Part shown: positions 24,616 through 34,041 of the stretch, piece after piece | Numbering within the stretch: position 1 is the stretch's first letter | How the letters are laid out: every line of letters starts with the position of its first letter | DNA from: Modestobacter excelsi | GTDB taxonomy: Bacteria; Actinomycetota; Actinomycetes; Mycobacteriales; Geodermatophilaceae | DNA length: 46,918 bases | Direction: 5' to 3' | Assembly (NCBI RefSeq): GCF_005930495.1 | Contig: NZ_SJEX01000033.1 | Location: forward strand, 1-46,918 | Notes under the pieces: generated by a model | Database searches by the model: none | Told to the model about the DNA's origin: nothing | What the model saw: the letters and a program-made list of their open reading frames with translations, nothing else | Program-made: the position numbers and the translations under genes

Positions 24616-26111
24616 CGGCCGGCAACCGCCGCGCCGGCCTGGCCGGCGCGGGGACCGGCGCCCCACCTCCTGTCACCGACAGTGGGCGGCGCCTCGACCG
24701 CGCCGACGTCCAGGGGCTCGTGGGCAGCGGCTACGGCCGCCTGCCGGAGGCGGTGTTCCTCGGCCTGCAGGTCGACGACGGCGCCGCGGGCCGCAGGCTG
24801 CTCGCCGACCTGCTCCCCCTCGTGACGAGCATGGCCGGCGACCGTGCCGACAGCGCGCTCAACGTCGCGGTCAGCCACCCGGGCCTCGGCCGGCTGGGGA
24901 TGCCGCAGGCGGCGCTGGCGGGGTTCTCCCTGGAGTTCGCCGGCGGGATGGCCGCCCCCACCCGCAGCGCCTTCCTCGGGGACGTCGGGGAGCAGGCGCC
25001 GGCCACCTGGGCGTGGGGCGGACCGCACCACCCGCGGGTCGACCTCCTCCTCCTCCTGTACGCCCGATCAGCGGAGGAGCTCACCGCGCACCGCGACTCG
25101 ATCCGGCAGCGGTTCCCGGCCGACGGCGTCCGGGAGGTCGTCGCGCTGCCCACGACGCCGGTGTCCCCCCGCGACCACCTCGGGTTCGCCGACGGGATCT
25201 CCCAGCCCGCGGTGACCGGCCTGCACGGCCGCAGCGAGCGGGGCGTCGCGCTGGGAGAGTTCCTGCTGGGGTACCCCAACGCCTACGGCCGGCGCACCGG
25301 GCGCCCGCTGCTCCCCGCCGCGGACGACCCGGGCCGGGTGCTGCCACCCGCGCCCCGCGCGGACGCGCCCGACAGCGTCGACCTCGGCCGCGACGGCAGC
25401 TACCTCGTCGTCCGGACGCTGGCCGTCGACGTCGACGCCTTCTGGAGCCACGTCCACCGGTGGGCGGCCCGGACCGGGCTGCCGCCTGAGCAGGTGGCGG
25501 CCAAGATGGTCGGACGCTGGCCCGACGGCACGTCCCTGACCGTGAGCCGCGACCACCCGCTCGGCGACGAGCCGGTCGACAACGACTTCCGGTACCACCG
25601 CGACGGCGACGCGGCCGGCCTGGGCTGCCCGATCGCCGCGCACGTCCGCCGGGCCAACCCGCGGGACTCGCTCGATCCTCGTCCTGGCTCGGACGCCTCT
25701 GTGCGGGTCAACGACCGGCACCGGCTGATCCGCCGGGGTCGGCAGTACGGCCCCCCGCCGGGGACCTCCGACGGGACCGGGCCCGACGGTGAGCGCGGGC
25801 TGCACTTCCTCTGTCTGAACGCCAACCTCAGCCGCCAGTTCGAGTTCGTCCAGCACACCTGGATGGACAACCCGGCGTTTGCGGGCCTGCACGGCAGCCC
25901 GGACCCGATCGCCGGCCACCACCCGCCGGACGGCGGCGGGGTGTTCCCCCTCCCGGCCGATCCCGTCCGCCACCGATTGCTGGACCTGCCGCGCTTCCTG
26001 CGGCTCCGCGGTGGGGGCTACTTCTTCCTGCCCGGCGTCCGCGCCCTGCACCACCTCGCCTCCCACCCGGCTCACCAGTCGTCCGTGCGCGACGGGAAGG
26101 ACCGCCCATGA
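24597..26111 (+). CDS. DyP-type haem peroxidase
   Basis: A 504-aa protein with the DyP marks: GxxDG as GFADG (196-200) with the catalytic Asp, the proximal haem His349 in IAAHVRRANPRDS, and a distal-Arg region NDRHRLIRRGRQYGP, followed by FLCLNANLSRQFEFVQ near the end. DyP peroxidases use H2O2 to oxidise dyes, lignin-like phenols or other small molecules. No Tat signal is visible in this chain (the N-terminus MARPALTAGNRRAGLAG is Ala/Gly-rich and lacks an RR-hydrophobic pattern), so it would be cytoplasmic or encapsulated; no encapsulin is nearby. The start ATG 24597 lies inside the previous gene. The next gene starts at its stop (ATGA). It is longer than most bacterial DyPs (about 310-450), which fits the longer class. 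Confidence 0.9.
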   Translation: MARPALTAGNRRAGLAGAGTGAPPPVTDSGRRLDRADVQGLVGSGYGRLPEAVFLGLQVDDGAAGRRLLADLLPLVTSMAGDRADSALNVAVSHPGLGRLGMPQAALAGFSLEFAGGMAAPTRSAFLGDVGEQAPATWAWGGPHHPRVDLLLLLYARSAEELTAHRDSIRQRFPADGVREVVALPTTPVSPRDHLGFADGISQPAVTGLHGRSERGVALGEFLLGYPNAYGRRTGRPLLPAADDPGRVLPPAPRADAPDSVDLGRDGSYLVVRTLAVDVDAFWSHVHRWAARTGLPPEQVAAKMVGRWPDGTSLTVSRDHPLGDEPVDNDFRYHRDGDAAGLGCPIAAHVRRANPRDSLDPRPGSDASVRVNDRHRLIRRGRQYGPPPGTSDGTGPDGERGLHFLCLNANLSRQFEFVQHTWMDNPAFAGLHGSPDPIAGHHPPDGGGVFPLPADPVRHRLLDLPRFLRLRGGGYFFLPGVRALHHLASHPAHQSSVRDGKDRP

Positions 26112-26542
26112 CCCCCAGCACCGATCTGGCCCGCGTGCTGCTTGCCGCCGTCCGCCTGACGATGGGGACGGCGGGTCTGCTCGCACCAGGTCTGGTCATC
26201 CGCCGGCTGGACATCGACCCGACGACGCAGCCGGGGATGCGGTACCCGCTGCGGATGTTCGGTATCAGGACCGTCCTCATCGGGGCGGAGCTGCTGACCC
26301 CGGACACGCGCCGGCGGTGGCACGCAGAACGGCTGGCCCCGCTCGTCCACGGCAGCGACACGGTGTCGGCGTTCATCGCCTGGCAGCTCGGCGACCTGCC
26401 CCGGCGTGCCGGTGCCATGGCCACCGCCATCTCGGCGGTCAACCTGGTCCTGTCGATCGTGAACCTGCGGTCGCACCGCCCCGAGCCGCCGCGCCGCCGG
26501 TTCGCCGCGGGACTCCCCCGTCGTGCCCCCCGGTGCCGCTGA
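26108..26542 (+). CDS. Small membrane protein in the peroxidase operon
   Basis: A 144-aa protein with three to four hydrophobic helices (around 8-30, 46-62, 78-95 and 100-118), a conserved-looking MRYPLRMFGIRTVLIGAELL, and a basic Pro/Arg tail. The pattern resembles DUF4267-like small integral proteins; no function is known. Its ATG overlaps the DyP stop (ATGA), so it is translationally coupled. It could anchor or couple the haem enzymes at the membrane; this is inference. Confidence 0.6.
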   Translation: MTPSTDLARVLLAAVRLTMGTAGLLAPGLVIRRLDIDPTTQPGMRYPLRMFGIRTVLIGAELLTPDTRRRWHAERLAPLVHGSDTVSAFIAWQLGDLPRRAGAMATAISAVNLVLSIVNLRSHRPEPPRRRFAAGLPRRAPRCR

Positions 26543-26606
26543 TCTCGTCGTCGGCCAGCTCCGGCTGGACGAGGTCAGCACGCCGCTCTTCCGAGGAGAC
26601 CACACC

Positions 26607-28451
26607 ATGACCACGTCCCAGCCCCTCGACCCGGGCGCGACCTCGAACGGTCACCGGTCGGGTCGGTGGTCGCGGGTCCACCGCGCCGCGGCCAGGGCCC
26701 TGGACCGCAGTCGCGGCTGGGACCGCCTGTCCCCGCCCCTGGCGCTGGCAGTCCTCGCGGGGCTCCGGGACTCGCTGCGCCGGCACAACCTCTACGACAC
26801 CTCCGCGCTGCCGACGGTGCAGCCGCCCGCCGTCCCTCCCCTCGAACCGCGGATGTTGACCGAGCGGACCGTCGAGGGCACCCACAACGACCTCCGCGCG
26901 CCCGCCACGGGCATGGCCGGCTCGCGCTTCGGGCGCAACGTCCCGCTCTCGGCGGCTGCCCGGCCGACGCCGGCCCAGGTCCTGGAACCCAGTCCCCGTG
27001 AGGTCAGCCGGCAGCTGATGACCCGCACGGAGTTCATCCCCGCGACGTCGGTGAACGCGCTGGTGGCCTCCTGGCTGCAGTGGATGATCCGGGACTGGTT
27101 CAGCCACGGGAAGAGCCCCACCGACGCCCCCTGGCAGGTCGACCTGGCCGACGACGACCCGTGGCCTGATCGGCCGATGACGATCATGCGCACGCCCGAG
27201 GACCCGACCCGGCCGGACACCTCCTCACCACGGACCTCCATCAACACTTGCACCCACTGGTGGGACGCCTCGCAGATCTACGGCAGCACGGCCCAGCAGC
27301 AGCGGGAGGCCCGGGCCTTCGAGGGCGGGAAGCTGCGCGTCGAGGCCAGCGGGATGCTGCCCACGCCCAGGAGCGACCACCCCACGCTCGAGGAACCGGG
27401 GTTCTGGCTCGGGTTGGTCCCGCTGCAGACCCTCTTCACCCGCGAGCACAACGCCGTCTGCGACATGCTCGCCGCAGAGTTCCCCAGGTGGGGGGACGAG
27501 GAGCTCTTCCAGCGCGCCCGGCTCGTCGTCGCCGCGCTCACCGCCAAGATCCACACGGTGGAATGGACCCCCGCGGTCATCAGCCACCCGGTGACGGTCA
27601 CCGCCCTGCGGGCGAACTGGTGGGGGCTGGCGGGTCAGCGGTTGGGCACCGCGTTCGGCCGGCTGAGCGACAGTGAGCTGATCAGCGGCATCCCGGGGTC
27701 ACCGACCCAGGACTACGGGGTCCCGTACTCCCTGACCGAGGAGTTCGCGGCCGTCTACCGGATGCACCCGCTGGTGCCGGACCTGTTCGACCTGCGCTCA
27801 CACGTCGATGACGGGCGGTACCGGGCGGAGCCCTACACCCTGCGCGAGCTGTCCGGGCCCAAGTCCCTGGCCCTCCTCGAGACCGTGCCGATCGCTGACC
27901 TCCTCTACTCCCTCGGCACCGAGCACCCCGGTCTGGTCACCCTGCACAACTTCCCGGTGTCCCTGCAGGAGTTCGTGCGCCCGGACGGGAAGGTGATGGA
28001 CCTCGCCGCCGTCGACGTCCTGCGGCACCGGGAGCTCGGCGTGCCGCGGTACTGCGAGTTCCGGCGCCGTCTGCGCCTCCGCGCCCCGGCGACCTTCGAG
28101 GAGCTGACCGACGACCCCGACGTCGCCGGGCAGATGTCGCGGCTCTACGGCGGCGACGTGGAGGAGGTCGACCTCATGGTGGGCCTGTACGCCGAGCGTC
28201 GGCCCGCGGGCTTCGCGTTCAGCGACACCGCGTTCCGCATCTTCATCGTGATGGCGTCGCGCCGGCTCAACAGCGACCGGTTCCTGTCGCAGGACTTCAC
28301 GCCGGCGGTGTACACGGCGCCCGGGATGCAGTGGCTGGCCGACAACACGATGGCGTCGGTGATCCTGCGTCACCACCCAGAGCTGCGGCCGGCGCTGCGC
28401 ACCGCCCCCAACGCGTTCTTGCCGTGGCTGCGTGCCGGCGCCGGGGCCTGA
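26607..28451 (+). CDS. Alpha-dioxygenase/cyclooxygenase-like haem peroxidase (animal-peroxidase superfamily)
   Basis: A 614-aa protein. The distal haem His is probably His167 (RDWFSHGKS), DASQIYGS (220-227) is the superfamily DxSxxYGS box, and LFTREHNAVCDML (277-289) is the REHN box. The segment EFAAVYRMHPLVPD (379-392) gives the proximal His387, with Tyr384 three residues before it. That Y-x-x-H spacing is that of the catalytic Tyr and haem His of prostaglandin synthases and plant alpha-dioxygenases, which insert O2 into fatty acids; ordinary peroxidases lack this Tyr. Length fits alpha-dioxygenases (about 620). GAGGAGACC precedes ATG 26607; an upstream frame overlapping the previous gene is rejected. 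No signal peptide. It probably supplies fatty-acid hydroperoxides for the catalase-fold or DyP enzymes; this is inference. Confidence 0.85.
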   Translation: MTTSQPLDPGATSNGHRSGRWSRVHRAAARALDRSRGWDRLSPPLALAVLAGLRDSLRRHNLYDTSALPTVQPPAVPPLEPRMLTERTVEGTHNDLRAPATGMAGSRFGRNVPLSAAARPTPAQVLEPSPREVSRQLMTRTEFIPATSVNALVASWLQWMIRDWFSHGKSPTDAPWQVDLADDDPWPDRPMTIMRTPEDPTRPDTSSPRTSINTCTHWWDASQIYGSTAQQQREARAFEGGKLRVEASGMLPTPRSDHPTLEEPGFWLGLVPLQTLFTREHNAVCDMLAAEFPRWGDEELFQRARLVVAALTAKIHTVEWTPAVISHPVTVTALRANWWGLAGQRLGTAFGRLSDSELISGIPGSPTQDYGVPYSLTEEFAAVYRMHPLVPDLFDLRSHVDDGRYRAEPYTLRELSGPKSLALLETVPIADLLYSLGTEHPGLVTLHNFPVSLQEFVRPDGKVMDLAAVDVLRHRELGVPRYCEFRRRLRLRAPATFEELTDDPDVAGQMSRLYGGDVEEVDLMVGLYAERRPAGFAFSDTAFRIFIVMASRRLNSDRFLSQDFTPAVYTAPGMQWLADNTMASVILRHHPELRPALRTAPNAFLPWLRAGAGA

Positions 28452-29212
28452 GCAGCGACGCGCCGCCGGCGCTCAACGTCGCGGCGATCCGTCAGCGCCT
28501 CGAGCGCACGGACCCGCGTGCCTCAGGAGCGCCGCCCGGGAACGAGGGACGAGGCCCGAACGGAGCCGACGCCGCCGGGCAGTGACCCCGATGTCGGTTC
28601 CACGCCTCACGACGACCGGACATGGGAGTCCACCGGAGCGTCACGAAGTAGATCTCCGGCCTCAGGTTGTTCAGCCGAAGACCTGCACGCCCCGTTCCTT
28701 CCCTGCTCACTCATCCCCGTTGACCGGGCCCGCCGAACGGCGCCGCGTCGGTTCGGGCAGATCATCACGGTTCGCCTGAACCGCCGGGGCCGACGCCTCA
28801 GGCACGGCCGGCTGCGTCCGCCTTGCCGGTGGCGCGCTCGCCGACGAACTCCGTCGGCACACGCGTGTCGACACCGGTCCCTGGGGTGGCGCCGACCCGA
28901 GGCCCAGGTGCGCTTCCCGTCCTCTCACCGCCATGTCGGTGGTGATGTACAGATCTCAGGCGCCAGGCGTCACGGCGGCGTCAAGGAACTGTGATCGCGC
29001 GTCCACGGACCTTCCGGTGGCCACGACGAGTGGGCTGGTCACACGACCGGGCCCAGCGTGGTCGCGACGGCCGGAACCGGTGCCGTGGACTGGCTCAGTC
29101 CGTCCCATGCCCTCGGGCTTCATCGCCGGGCGCTACGGACGGCTCCCTGCCGGGCGCCGGACGCCTGGTCAGTCATCGGATCAGCCGCCCGGTCACTCGA
29201 CCGAGCCGCCGT
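28452..29212. other. 761-bp gene-free region between convergent genes
   Basis: The plus-strand haem operon and the minus-strand propeller gene converge here. Open frames have no recognisable product. A small stem CGGTC-actc-GACCG near the 29213 end might aid termination of the minus-strand unit. Nothing else stands out. Confidence 0.45.
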
Positions 29213-31636
29213 TCACACACCCGACAGGTCGATCCGGAACATGCCGCGGCCGTGGGTCACGGCGACCAGCGTCTCGTCCATCCAGATCAGGTCGTCCACC
29301 GAGACGTTGGCTGGGCCCTCGTTGGTGGGTGACCAGTGCCCGCCGGCGTCGTCGCTGGCGAACAGCCCGACCTCGGTGCCGAGGTAGACCAACTGGGGCT
29401 GCCCGGGATGGACGGCGACGGCACGCACCGGCGCGGGAGGCAGCACCGACGCCGGCGGGAACCAGTCGGCTCCACCGTTCCGGGTGATCCACACGTTGTC
29501 GCTCAGGTATCCCCCGAACGCGACGTAGACGGTGTCCGGGTCGCCGGGGTCGACGGTGATGCTGGTGCAGTACCGCTGCGGCGTGAGCGCGTTCGGGCCG
29601 GTCGCGCCGACCCGCTGCCAGGTGGGAGTGGGGCTCGTCCCGTTCGCCGTCCGGAACACCATCCCGTTGCGGTGCCCCACCCAGACGGAGTCGGAGTCGG
29701 ACGGCGCCACGGCGATCGCGCTGATCGGCGAGCCCGTGCTCGGTTTGACCGAAGCCCAACGGGGGCCCGAGGTGGGCGTGTTGGCCCGCTTCGCCTCGTC
29801 GGTCCGCCACAGCTGCAACCCGCCGGCCAGGAGACGTTCCGGCTCGTTGGGGTCCAGCACGAAGGGGGCGATGAACAGGGCCTTCCCCAAGCGCGCATCG
29901 GGGATCTGGAACGGCACGGGCTTCCAGTCCCACGCCTGCGTGGCCTGGTTGAAGAACTGGCCGCTGATGTAGCGGTCGCCGGACGTGTCGTCGGTCGTCC
30001 CCCCGTCGGTGTTGCGGTGGATGTTGAGGAACACGTACTCGCCGTAGAAGACCATCGGGTCGGTGGGATCCGCGGCGCACCAGCCGCCGTCGCCCCCGAA
30101 GATCGTCGTCCAGCTCTCCGTGCCCCCCGAAGGGTCGTAGCAGAGCGTCCCGTTGTCCTGAGCACCACCGATGATCTTGCCGCTGGATGTGTTGCCGGCC
30201 CCGCCGTAGAACTGCGTCGCCCCGTAGTCGTTCACCAGCTCCGTCCACCCCGACGTGTACGGCGGGGCTGCCTCGGTGCCGACCGCGGCCAGGTCGCCGA
30301 GGTACACGCCGCCGTCGTTGCCGACGACGACCGTGGTGTTGGTGACGCCGTCGTAGGCCGGGTGCGCCACGAAGGCGTGCTGGTCGGCGTGCGCCGACGC
30401 CGGGGCTGCCCACCACGTGCTGATCTCCGCCAGGTGGTCGCCGCCGTCCAGGCTGCGCCAGAGGTTGATGCCACCGACGACGACCAGGTCGCTGCTGGTC
30501 GGATCGCCTGCCCAGATGACGTTGTCGTACCAGCCCTGGTCGCCCAGGTACGGCGCAGGGTGACCGTCGACGTCGACGGTCTTGCGGGGTGCATAGCTCT
30601 GCCCCCTGTCCTCGGACCGCCAGATCTCCCCGTTCGTGGCCTGGACGGAGGCGTACACGATCGTCGGGTCGGCGGCGGCATAGGCGAGTTCGACCCGCCC
30701 GGACCAGGGCCCGTGCCCGGCGGCCGTCCAGGTGAGTCCGCCGTCCTGGGTGAACCAGGCCTCGGCTGCGTCGACGGCACCGGCCACCGCGCGGTCGTCG
30801 TCCTGAGGGTCGAACCGCACGTCACCGGTGGCCACGTCGTGGACCTTCGTCCAGGTCGCCCTCGCCGCGTCGGCGCTCCGGAAGATGCCGGTCCCGGTGG
30901 CGGCCAGCACCACCGTGCCCGACGGCGAGACGGCGATCCGGTTGACCTCGTGGAAGTCCGGGGTGGCCGTGGACGGCAGCCGGGACCACGTCGTCGCATC
31001 GGTCGTCCGGAAGATCCCGGCCCCACGCAGCGCGTCGGCGTTGTTGAACCCCTCACCGGTGCCGACGTAGATGTGCGTCGGCCGGGACGGGTCCATCGCG
31101 ATGGACGCGCAGGCCAGATTGGCCAGGAAGTCGTCGACCGGGGCCCACGAGCCGCCGCCGTCCGTCGTCTGCCACACGCCGCCACCCGCGCTGGCCGTCC
31201 ACATCCGGTCGGGATCGGCAGGATCCACGACGATCCCTCGGGTGCGGCCCCCGATGTTCCCGGGACCGATCCACTCCCACACCGCGGACTCCAGTCCGGC
31301 CGTCGGTCCGCCACCGGGGGCGACTGCCGGCCCGGTCGGCACGCCGGCGGCGGTCCGGCTCGTCGACGTCGCGACCATGAGCGCACGCGTGGCAACCGCG
31401 GCGGCCAGGGCGTTGGCAGGCACCCGTCCGTCGTCGTCCCCCTCCTGCTCGAGTCGGAACAGCGCTCGCTCCCGCGGCATGTCCGGGTACTCACTGCGCC
31501 GGATCGCGCGCTGCACCGCGGCGTCGGAGAGCCCTGCCAGGGTGTCGGTGGTGGTACCGCGCGTCTGGCGCAGCACCTGGACCTGCTCCACGCTGAGGTT
31601 CTTGGTCCTCGCCAGGTCCTCGTCAGGGATGTTCAT
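29213..31636 (-). CDS. BNR/Asp-box beta-propeller protein (VPS10/sialidase-like fold)
   Basis: An 807-aa protein. Residues 1-110 are helical and acidic (NLSVEQVQVLRQTRG). The rest is a double propeller with many Asp-box or WD-type repeats (TTDGGGSWAPV, SADAARATWTKV, TQDGGLTWTAAG, SEDRGQSY, TRNGGADWFPP, SDDAGGHWSP). True sialidases carry an FRIP motif and catalytic Arg triad, which I do not find, so hydrolase activity is not claimed. Similar folds bind polymers or proteins, or act as xyloglucanases. No signal peptide is visible, which is odd for this class. ATG 31636 follows GAGGTG; a GTG two codons earlier is also possible. It follows a PQQ-repeat gene by 27 bp, so both are probably in one unit. 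Confidence 0.75.
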   Translation of the reverse strand: MNIPDEDLARTKNLSVEQVQVLRQTRGTTTDTLAGLSDAAVQRAIRRSEYPDMPRERALFRLEQEGDDDGRVPANALAAAVATRALMVATSTSRTAAGVPTGPAVAPGGGPTAGLESAVWEWIGPGNIGGRTRGIVVDPADPDRMWTASAGGGVWQTTDGGGSWAPVDDFLANLACASIAMDPSRPTHIYVGTGEGFNNADALRGAGIFRTTDATTWSRLPSTATPDFHEVNRIAVSPSGTVVLAATGTGIFRSADAARATWTKVHDVATGDVRFDPQDDDRAVAGAVDAAEAWFTQDGGLTWTAAGHGPWSGRVELAYAAADPTIVYASVQATNGEIWRSEDRGQSYAPRKTVDVDGHPAPYLGDQGWYDNVIWAGDPTSSDLVVVGGINLWRSLDGGDHLAEISTWWAAPASAHADQHAFVAHPAYDGVTNTTVVVGNDGGVYLGDLAAVGTEAAPPYTSGWTELVNDYGATQFYGGAGNTSSGKIIGGAQDNGTLCYDPSGGTESWTTIFGGDGGWCAADPTDPMVFYGEYVFLNIHRNTDGGTTDDTSGDRYISGQFFNQATQAWDWKPVPFQIPDARLGKALFIAPFVLDPNEPERLLAGGLQLWRTDEAKRANTPTSGPRWASVKPSTGSPISAIAVAPSDSDSVWVGHRNGMVFRTANGTSPTPTWQRVGATGPNALTPQRYCTSITVDPGDPDTVYVAFGGYLSDNVWITRNGGADWFPPASVLPPAPVRAVAVHPGQPQLVYLGTEVGLFASDDAGGHWSPTNEGPANVSVDDLIWMDETLVAVTHGRGMFRIDLSGV

Positions 31637-31663
31637 GGTCACCTCGGGCTTCGGTCGGATCGG

Positions 31664-32365
31664 CTACTGAGGGAGCGGGGGTGGGCGGCGGGTCTGCTGG
31701 TCGAGGAGGACCTCCCAGAGCACCGCGTCGTCCTCCTGATCGACGCCGCGGAGGACCACGGCGTCGGTGGCCGCGGGGGTCGCCAACTCGACACGGAGCC
31801 CCCCGGCCCGCCCGGCGTCGACGACGTCGGCAGCGAGACCGCGGTCCCCGGCGAGCTCCGCCGTCTCCCGTTCGGGTCGGGCGTGGGCGGCGAGGTCCCC
31901 CGGTGACGCGGGCTGGACCGACCGGGATCCCAGATCGACACGCACAGCCCCGTCCGCCTGCCGAGCGTGCTCGTCCAGGACGCGTGCACCGGGTGCCGCA
32001 CCGCCCTCGTACCAGGTGCTGGCCTCCCAACGGAGCAGGACCTGCTCGCCGTCGAGGGTGCAGTCCAGCGAGGACGGCGGATCGTCGGCAAGGGCGCGCC
32101 GCGCCCAGATCGGGACGTCGGGGAGGACGGCCGTCCAGAGTTCCCGACCGTCCGCGCTGTCCAGGACGACGACCACGGGCCCGTCCGGATCGTCCACCCG
32201 AACAGCGACGACGGCGTGCGCGGTGACGGCGCACGGCCGCAGTCCCCGCCCCTGGCGCCAGCGCACGTCCCCGGTTCGTGGATCCAGGGCGAGCAGCACA
32301 CCGGCACGGGTGCCGACGACGGCCAGTCGGTCGTCGTCGGTCACGCCACGCGGGATGCGCTGCAT
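31664..32365 (-). CDS. Short PQQ-repeat/quinoprotein-like propeller protein
   Basis: A 233-aa protein with two or three propeller-type repeats near the start: GVLLALDPRTGDVRWRQGRG and VVVLDSADGRELW, the pattern 'xALDxxTGxxxW' of PQQ repeats. The remaining 150 residues are acidic and Ala/Asp-rich with no motif. It is too short for a full eight-bladed quinoprotein and has no signal peptide, so it is probably not a dehydrogenase; it may be a fragment or a small binding protein. Its stop lies 27 bp before the BNR-propeller start. The start is ATG 32365; the ribosome site is weak and other in-frame starts are possible. Confidence 0.6.
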   Translation of the reverse strand: MQRIPRGVTDDDRLAVVGTRAGVLLALDPRTGDVRWRQGRGLRPCAVTAHAVVAVRVDDPDGPVVVVLDSADGRELWTAVLPDVPIWARRALADDPPSSLDCTLDGEQVLLRWEASTWYEGGAAPGARVLDEHARQADGAVRVDLGSRSVQPASPGDLAAHARPERETAELAGDRGLAADVVDAGRAGGLRVELATPAATDAVVLRGVDQEDDAVLWEVLLDQQTRRPPPLPQ

Positions 32366-32677
32366 CTGGTCAGGGCTCCGAGCCCGGTCTCCGGGCGGCG
32401 GAGGGACGAGCCTGCGGCGCGTCGTGCATCTCCGCCTCCTCGTGGTCCGGCCGGCTGAGCATCCCGGGCGAGCGTCACCGCGACGTCACTGCCGCGTCGG
32501 TCATCTCCCTGCGGCCGTACCAGACCCGCGGGGCGCGTCGCCCGACTGGCCCGGCGGCCGGACACCCTGTCACCCGACCGTCACCGGTGACGTCCCCGTG
32601 ACGGCGCGACTGGACAGTCGGCACACGATCGCCGCCGCTTCGCCGAAGGGCGCCGGCACCTGCCTGAAGGAGGATTC
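32366..32677. other. Intergenic region between divergent genes
   Basis: These 312 bp lie upstream of both the propeller unit (minus) and the small membrane protein (plus). On the plus strand GGCAC at about 32620 recalls a -24 half-site, but the -12 half is one base off, so it is not called. Confidence 0.35.
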
Positions 32678-32938
32678 GTGGAGGAGATCTTCCCCATCAC
32701 CGCAGGCCTGATCTGCGGACTGCTGCTCGGGCAGCTCACGGCCAGGCGGCGACTGGCGGTCGGCCTCGCCTTCTCGATCGTGGCCGGCTTCCTGGCCACG
32801 GTGCTCTCAGGTGAGTGGCGGCTCAACTGGGCGTTCCTGCTCATCGACATCCCGCTCGTCGCCGGGTGTGCAGCGATCGGCTTCCTCGCGTCGCGGGCGG
32901 TGGCGCTGCGGAGATCGACGGGAGAATGGATCCTGTAG
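32678..32938 (+). CDS. Small two- or three-helix membrane protein
   Basis: An 86-aa protein with hydrophobic segments at about 7-21, 29-45 and 51-73 (ITAGLICGLLLGQLT, LAVGLAFSIVAGFLATVL, WAFLLIDIPLVAGCAAIGFL) and a short basic tail. The GTG start at 32678 has AAGGAGG 6 bases upstream, a strong ribosome site that makes the call credible despite its size. No named family recognised. It stands alone on the plus strand. Confidence 0.65.
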   Translation: MEEIFPITAGLICGLLLGQLTARRRLAVGLAFSIVAGFLATVLSGEWRLNWAFLLIDIPLVAGCAAIGFLASRAVALRRSTGEWIL

Positions 32939-32940
32939 CG

Positions 32941-32970
32941 CGGCCGGTCGACGAGCTCGCTCGCCGGCCG
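32941..32970 (+). terminator. Stem-loop after the small membrane gene
   Basis: CGGCCGG and CCGGCCG form a 7-bp stem around a 16-base loop that contains the internal palindrome CGAGCTCG. It starts 3 bases after the stop at 32938. No T-run follows. Confidence 0.4.
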
Positions 32971-33960
32971 AGGGTGTCAGGACCCGCATGCCCCTGCAGG
33001 TGAGACGTCCCTGTCGCGGGGCGTGGTGGCAGGTCATGCTGCAGCTTTCGGCTCGGACCGGACCATAGTCCCCTCCCGCCCGTCAATCTCTCCAAGCCCG
33101 ACGCCATCGTCAACACCGGTTCACCCCTGGAAGGCCTTGTCGACGGAACGCCGGTCAGGCCCGGCGCCCTCCTCGACCTGACCCGGTTCCCAGGCCCATG
33201 GGACACGGTCCAAGCCCGTGGGACACATGGCACCTCACCCGCGCCCCGCACCGAGACCACCCCCCGAGGTGCTCATGCCGGCCTCGAGCACCCTGTGCCC
33301 CGACACAGGCAAGGTTGACCAGTGCGTTCGGCTCGGCCGCCGCTGTCTCGAGAACCGACAGCAAGAAGGTCAGCGGCAGAGGTACAGCTCGTAGGGACGC
33401 CAGCCAGAGAAACCGCCTCGCGCGCTCCATCGAACACGTCGCGTCGACAAAGCGCAGCGCCACCCGGGAGAGGTGAGCGGTACGCACGCGCAGGCGCGAC
33501 CCGCCCGCACTGGCCTTGACGTAGGCGGTGGGCGACGTACGCGGGTCGTTCACGAGCAGCAGATGATGCTCACCCCACCCGAGGAACCGCTAGGCGTGAC
33601 GCGGAGAAGCACGCCGGCCACCGCCGGGATGTCGTGGTGACCAGACACATCCCCGGAGAACGTCGGCCAACAAGTCCTGGCACCGGACGCGCCGACCTGG
33701 ACATCGCAGAATTGGACACCTGCGTCAGCATCCGCCGACCGGCGAGGGCAATCATCCAGGCAATGCCTCGCGCGTGAGGCGCCACCCGTCCGTTCCAGCT
33801 ATGCGCTGAAAGCGCGTCGATGTGCGCGGCAGATAGTTGAGTCCAGCATGGTTGGACCTGTTGGCAAGAGTGAACATTGGTAGACCAAGGCCACCGGTTC
33901 GACTGTCCGACACTTGAATGACGGTTGCCGCTCGGGCAAGACGGGGACATGGCGGTGATC

Positions 33961-33984
33961 ATGAACGGTTGTCCCGCCGTTCAT
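33961..33984 (-). terminator. Perfect inverted repeat at the 3' end of the eCIS operon
   Basis: ATGAACGG and CCGTTCAT form an 8-bp perfect stem around an 8-base loop, 58 bp beyond the stop of the carrier/toxin gene. It could end the eCIS transcript; no T-run is seen. Confidence 0.4.
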
Positions 33985-34041
33985 TTCGCACCTACCACCG
34001 CGCATTTTCACCGTGTGCGCCGCTACGGTGGCCGCGCGAGG

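Larger units (their letters stand above)
32939..34041. other. 1.1-kb region without a supportable gene, G+C falling to the right
   Basis: Local G+C falls to about 55% near 33841-33900, against about 75% in the eCIS genes. Short open frames show no motif. A 12-bp near-repeat, CCCRTGGGACAC, occurs at 33195-33206 and 33215-33226, 20 bp apart. The region is the 3' flank of the eCIS operon and may carry foreign DNA together with the toxin tip. Confidence 0.5.

Noticed and set aside
22009-24666. An 885-aa minus-strand frame opposite the catalase-like gene and its partner
   Set aside because: No recognisable domains and the plus-strand genes have clear motifs and ribosome sites.
29213-31636. Calling the BNR protein a sialidase
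   Set aside because: No FRIP motif or clear Arg triad; the repeats show fold, not activity.
29336-31906. An 856-aa plus-strand frame opposite the BNR propeller
   Set aside because: Low-complexity shadow; the minus strand has repeated Asp-box units.
33361-33375. CTTCTTGC on the minus strand, like a -12 box
   Set aside because: No minus-strand gene lies downstream within a useful distance and the -24 half is missing.
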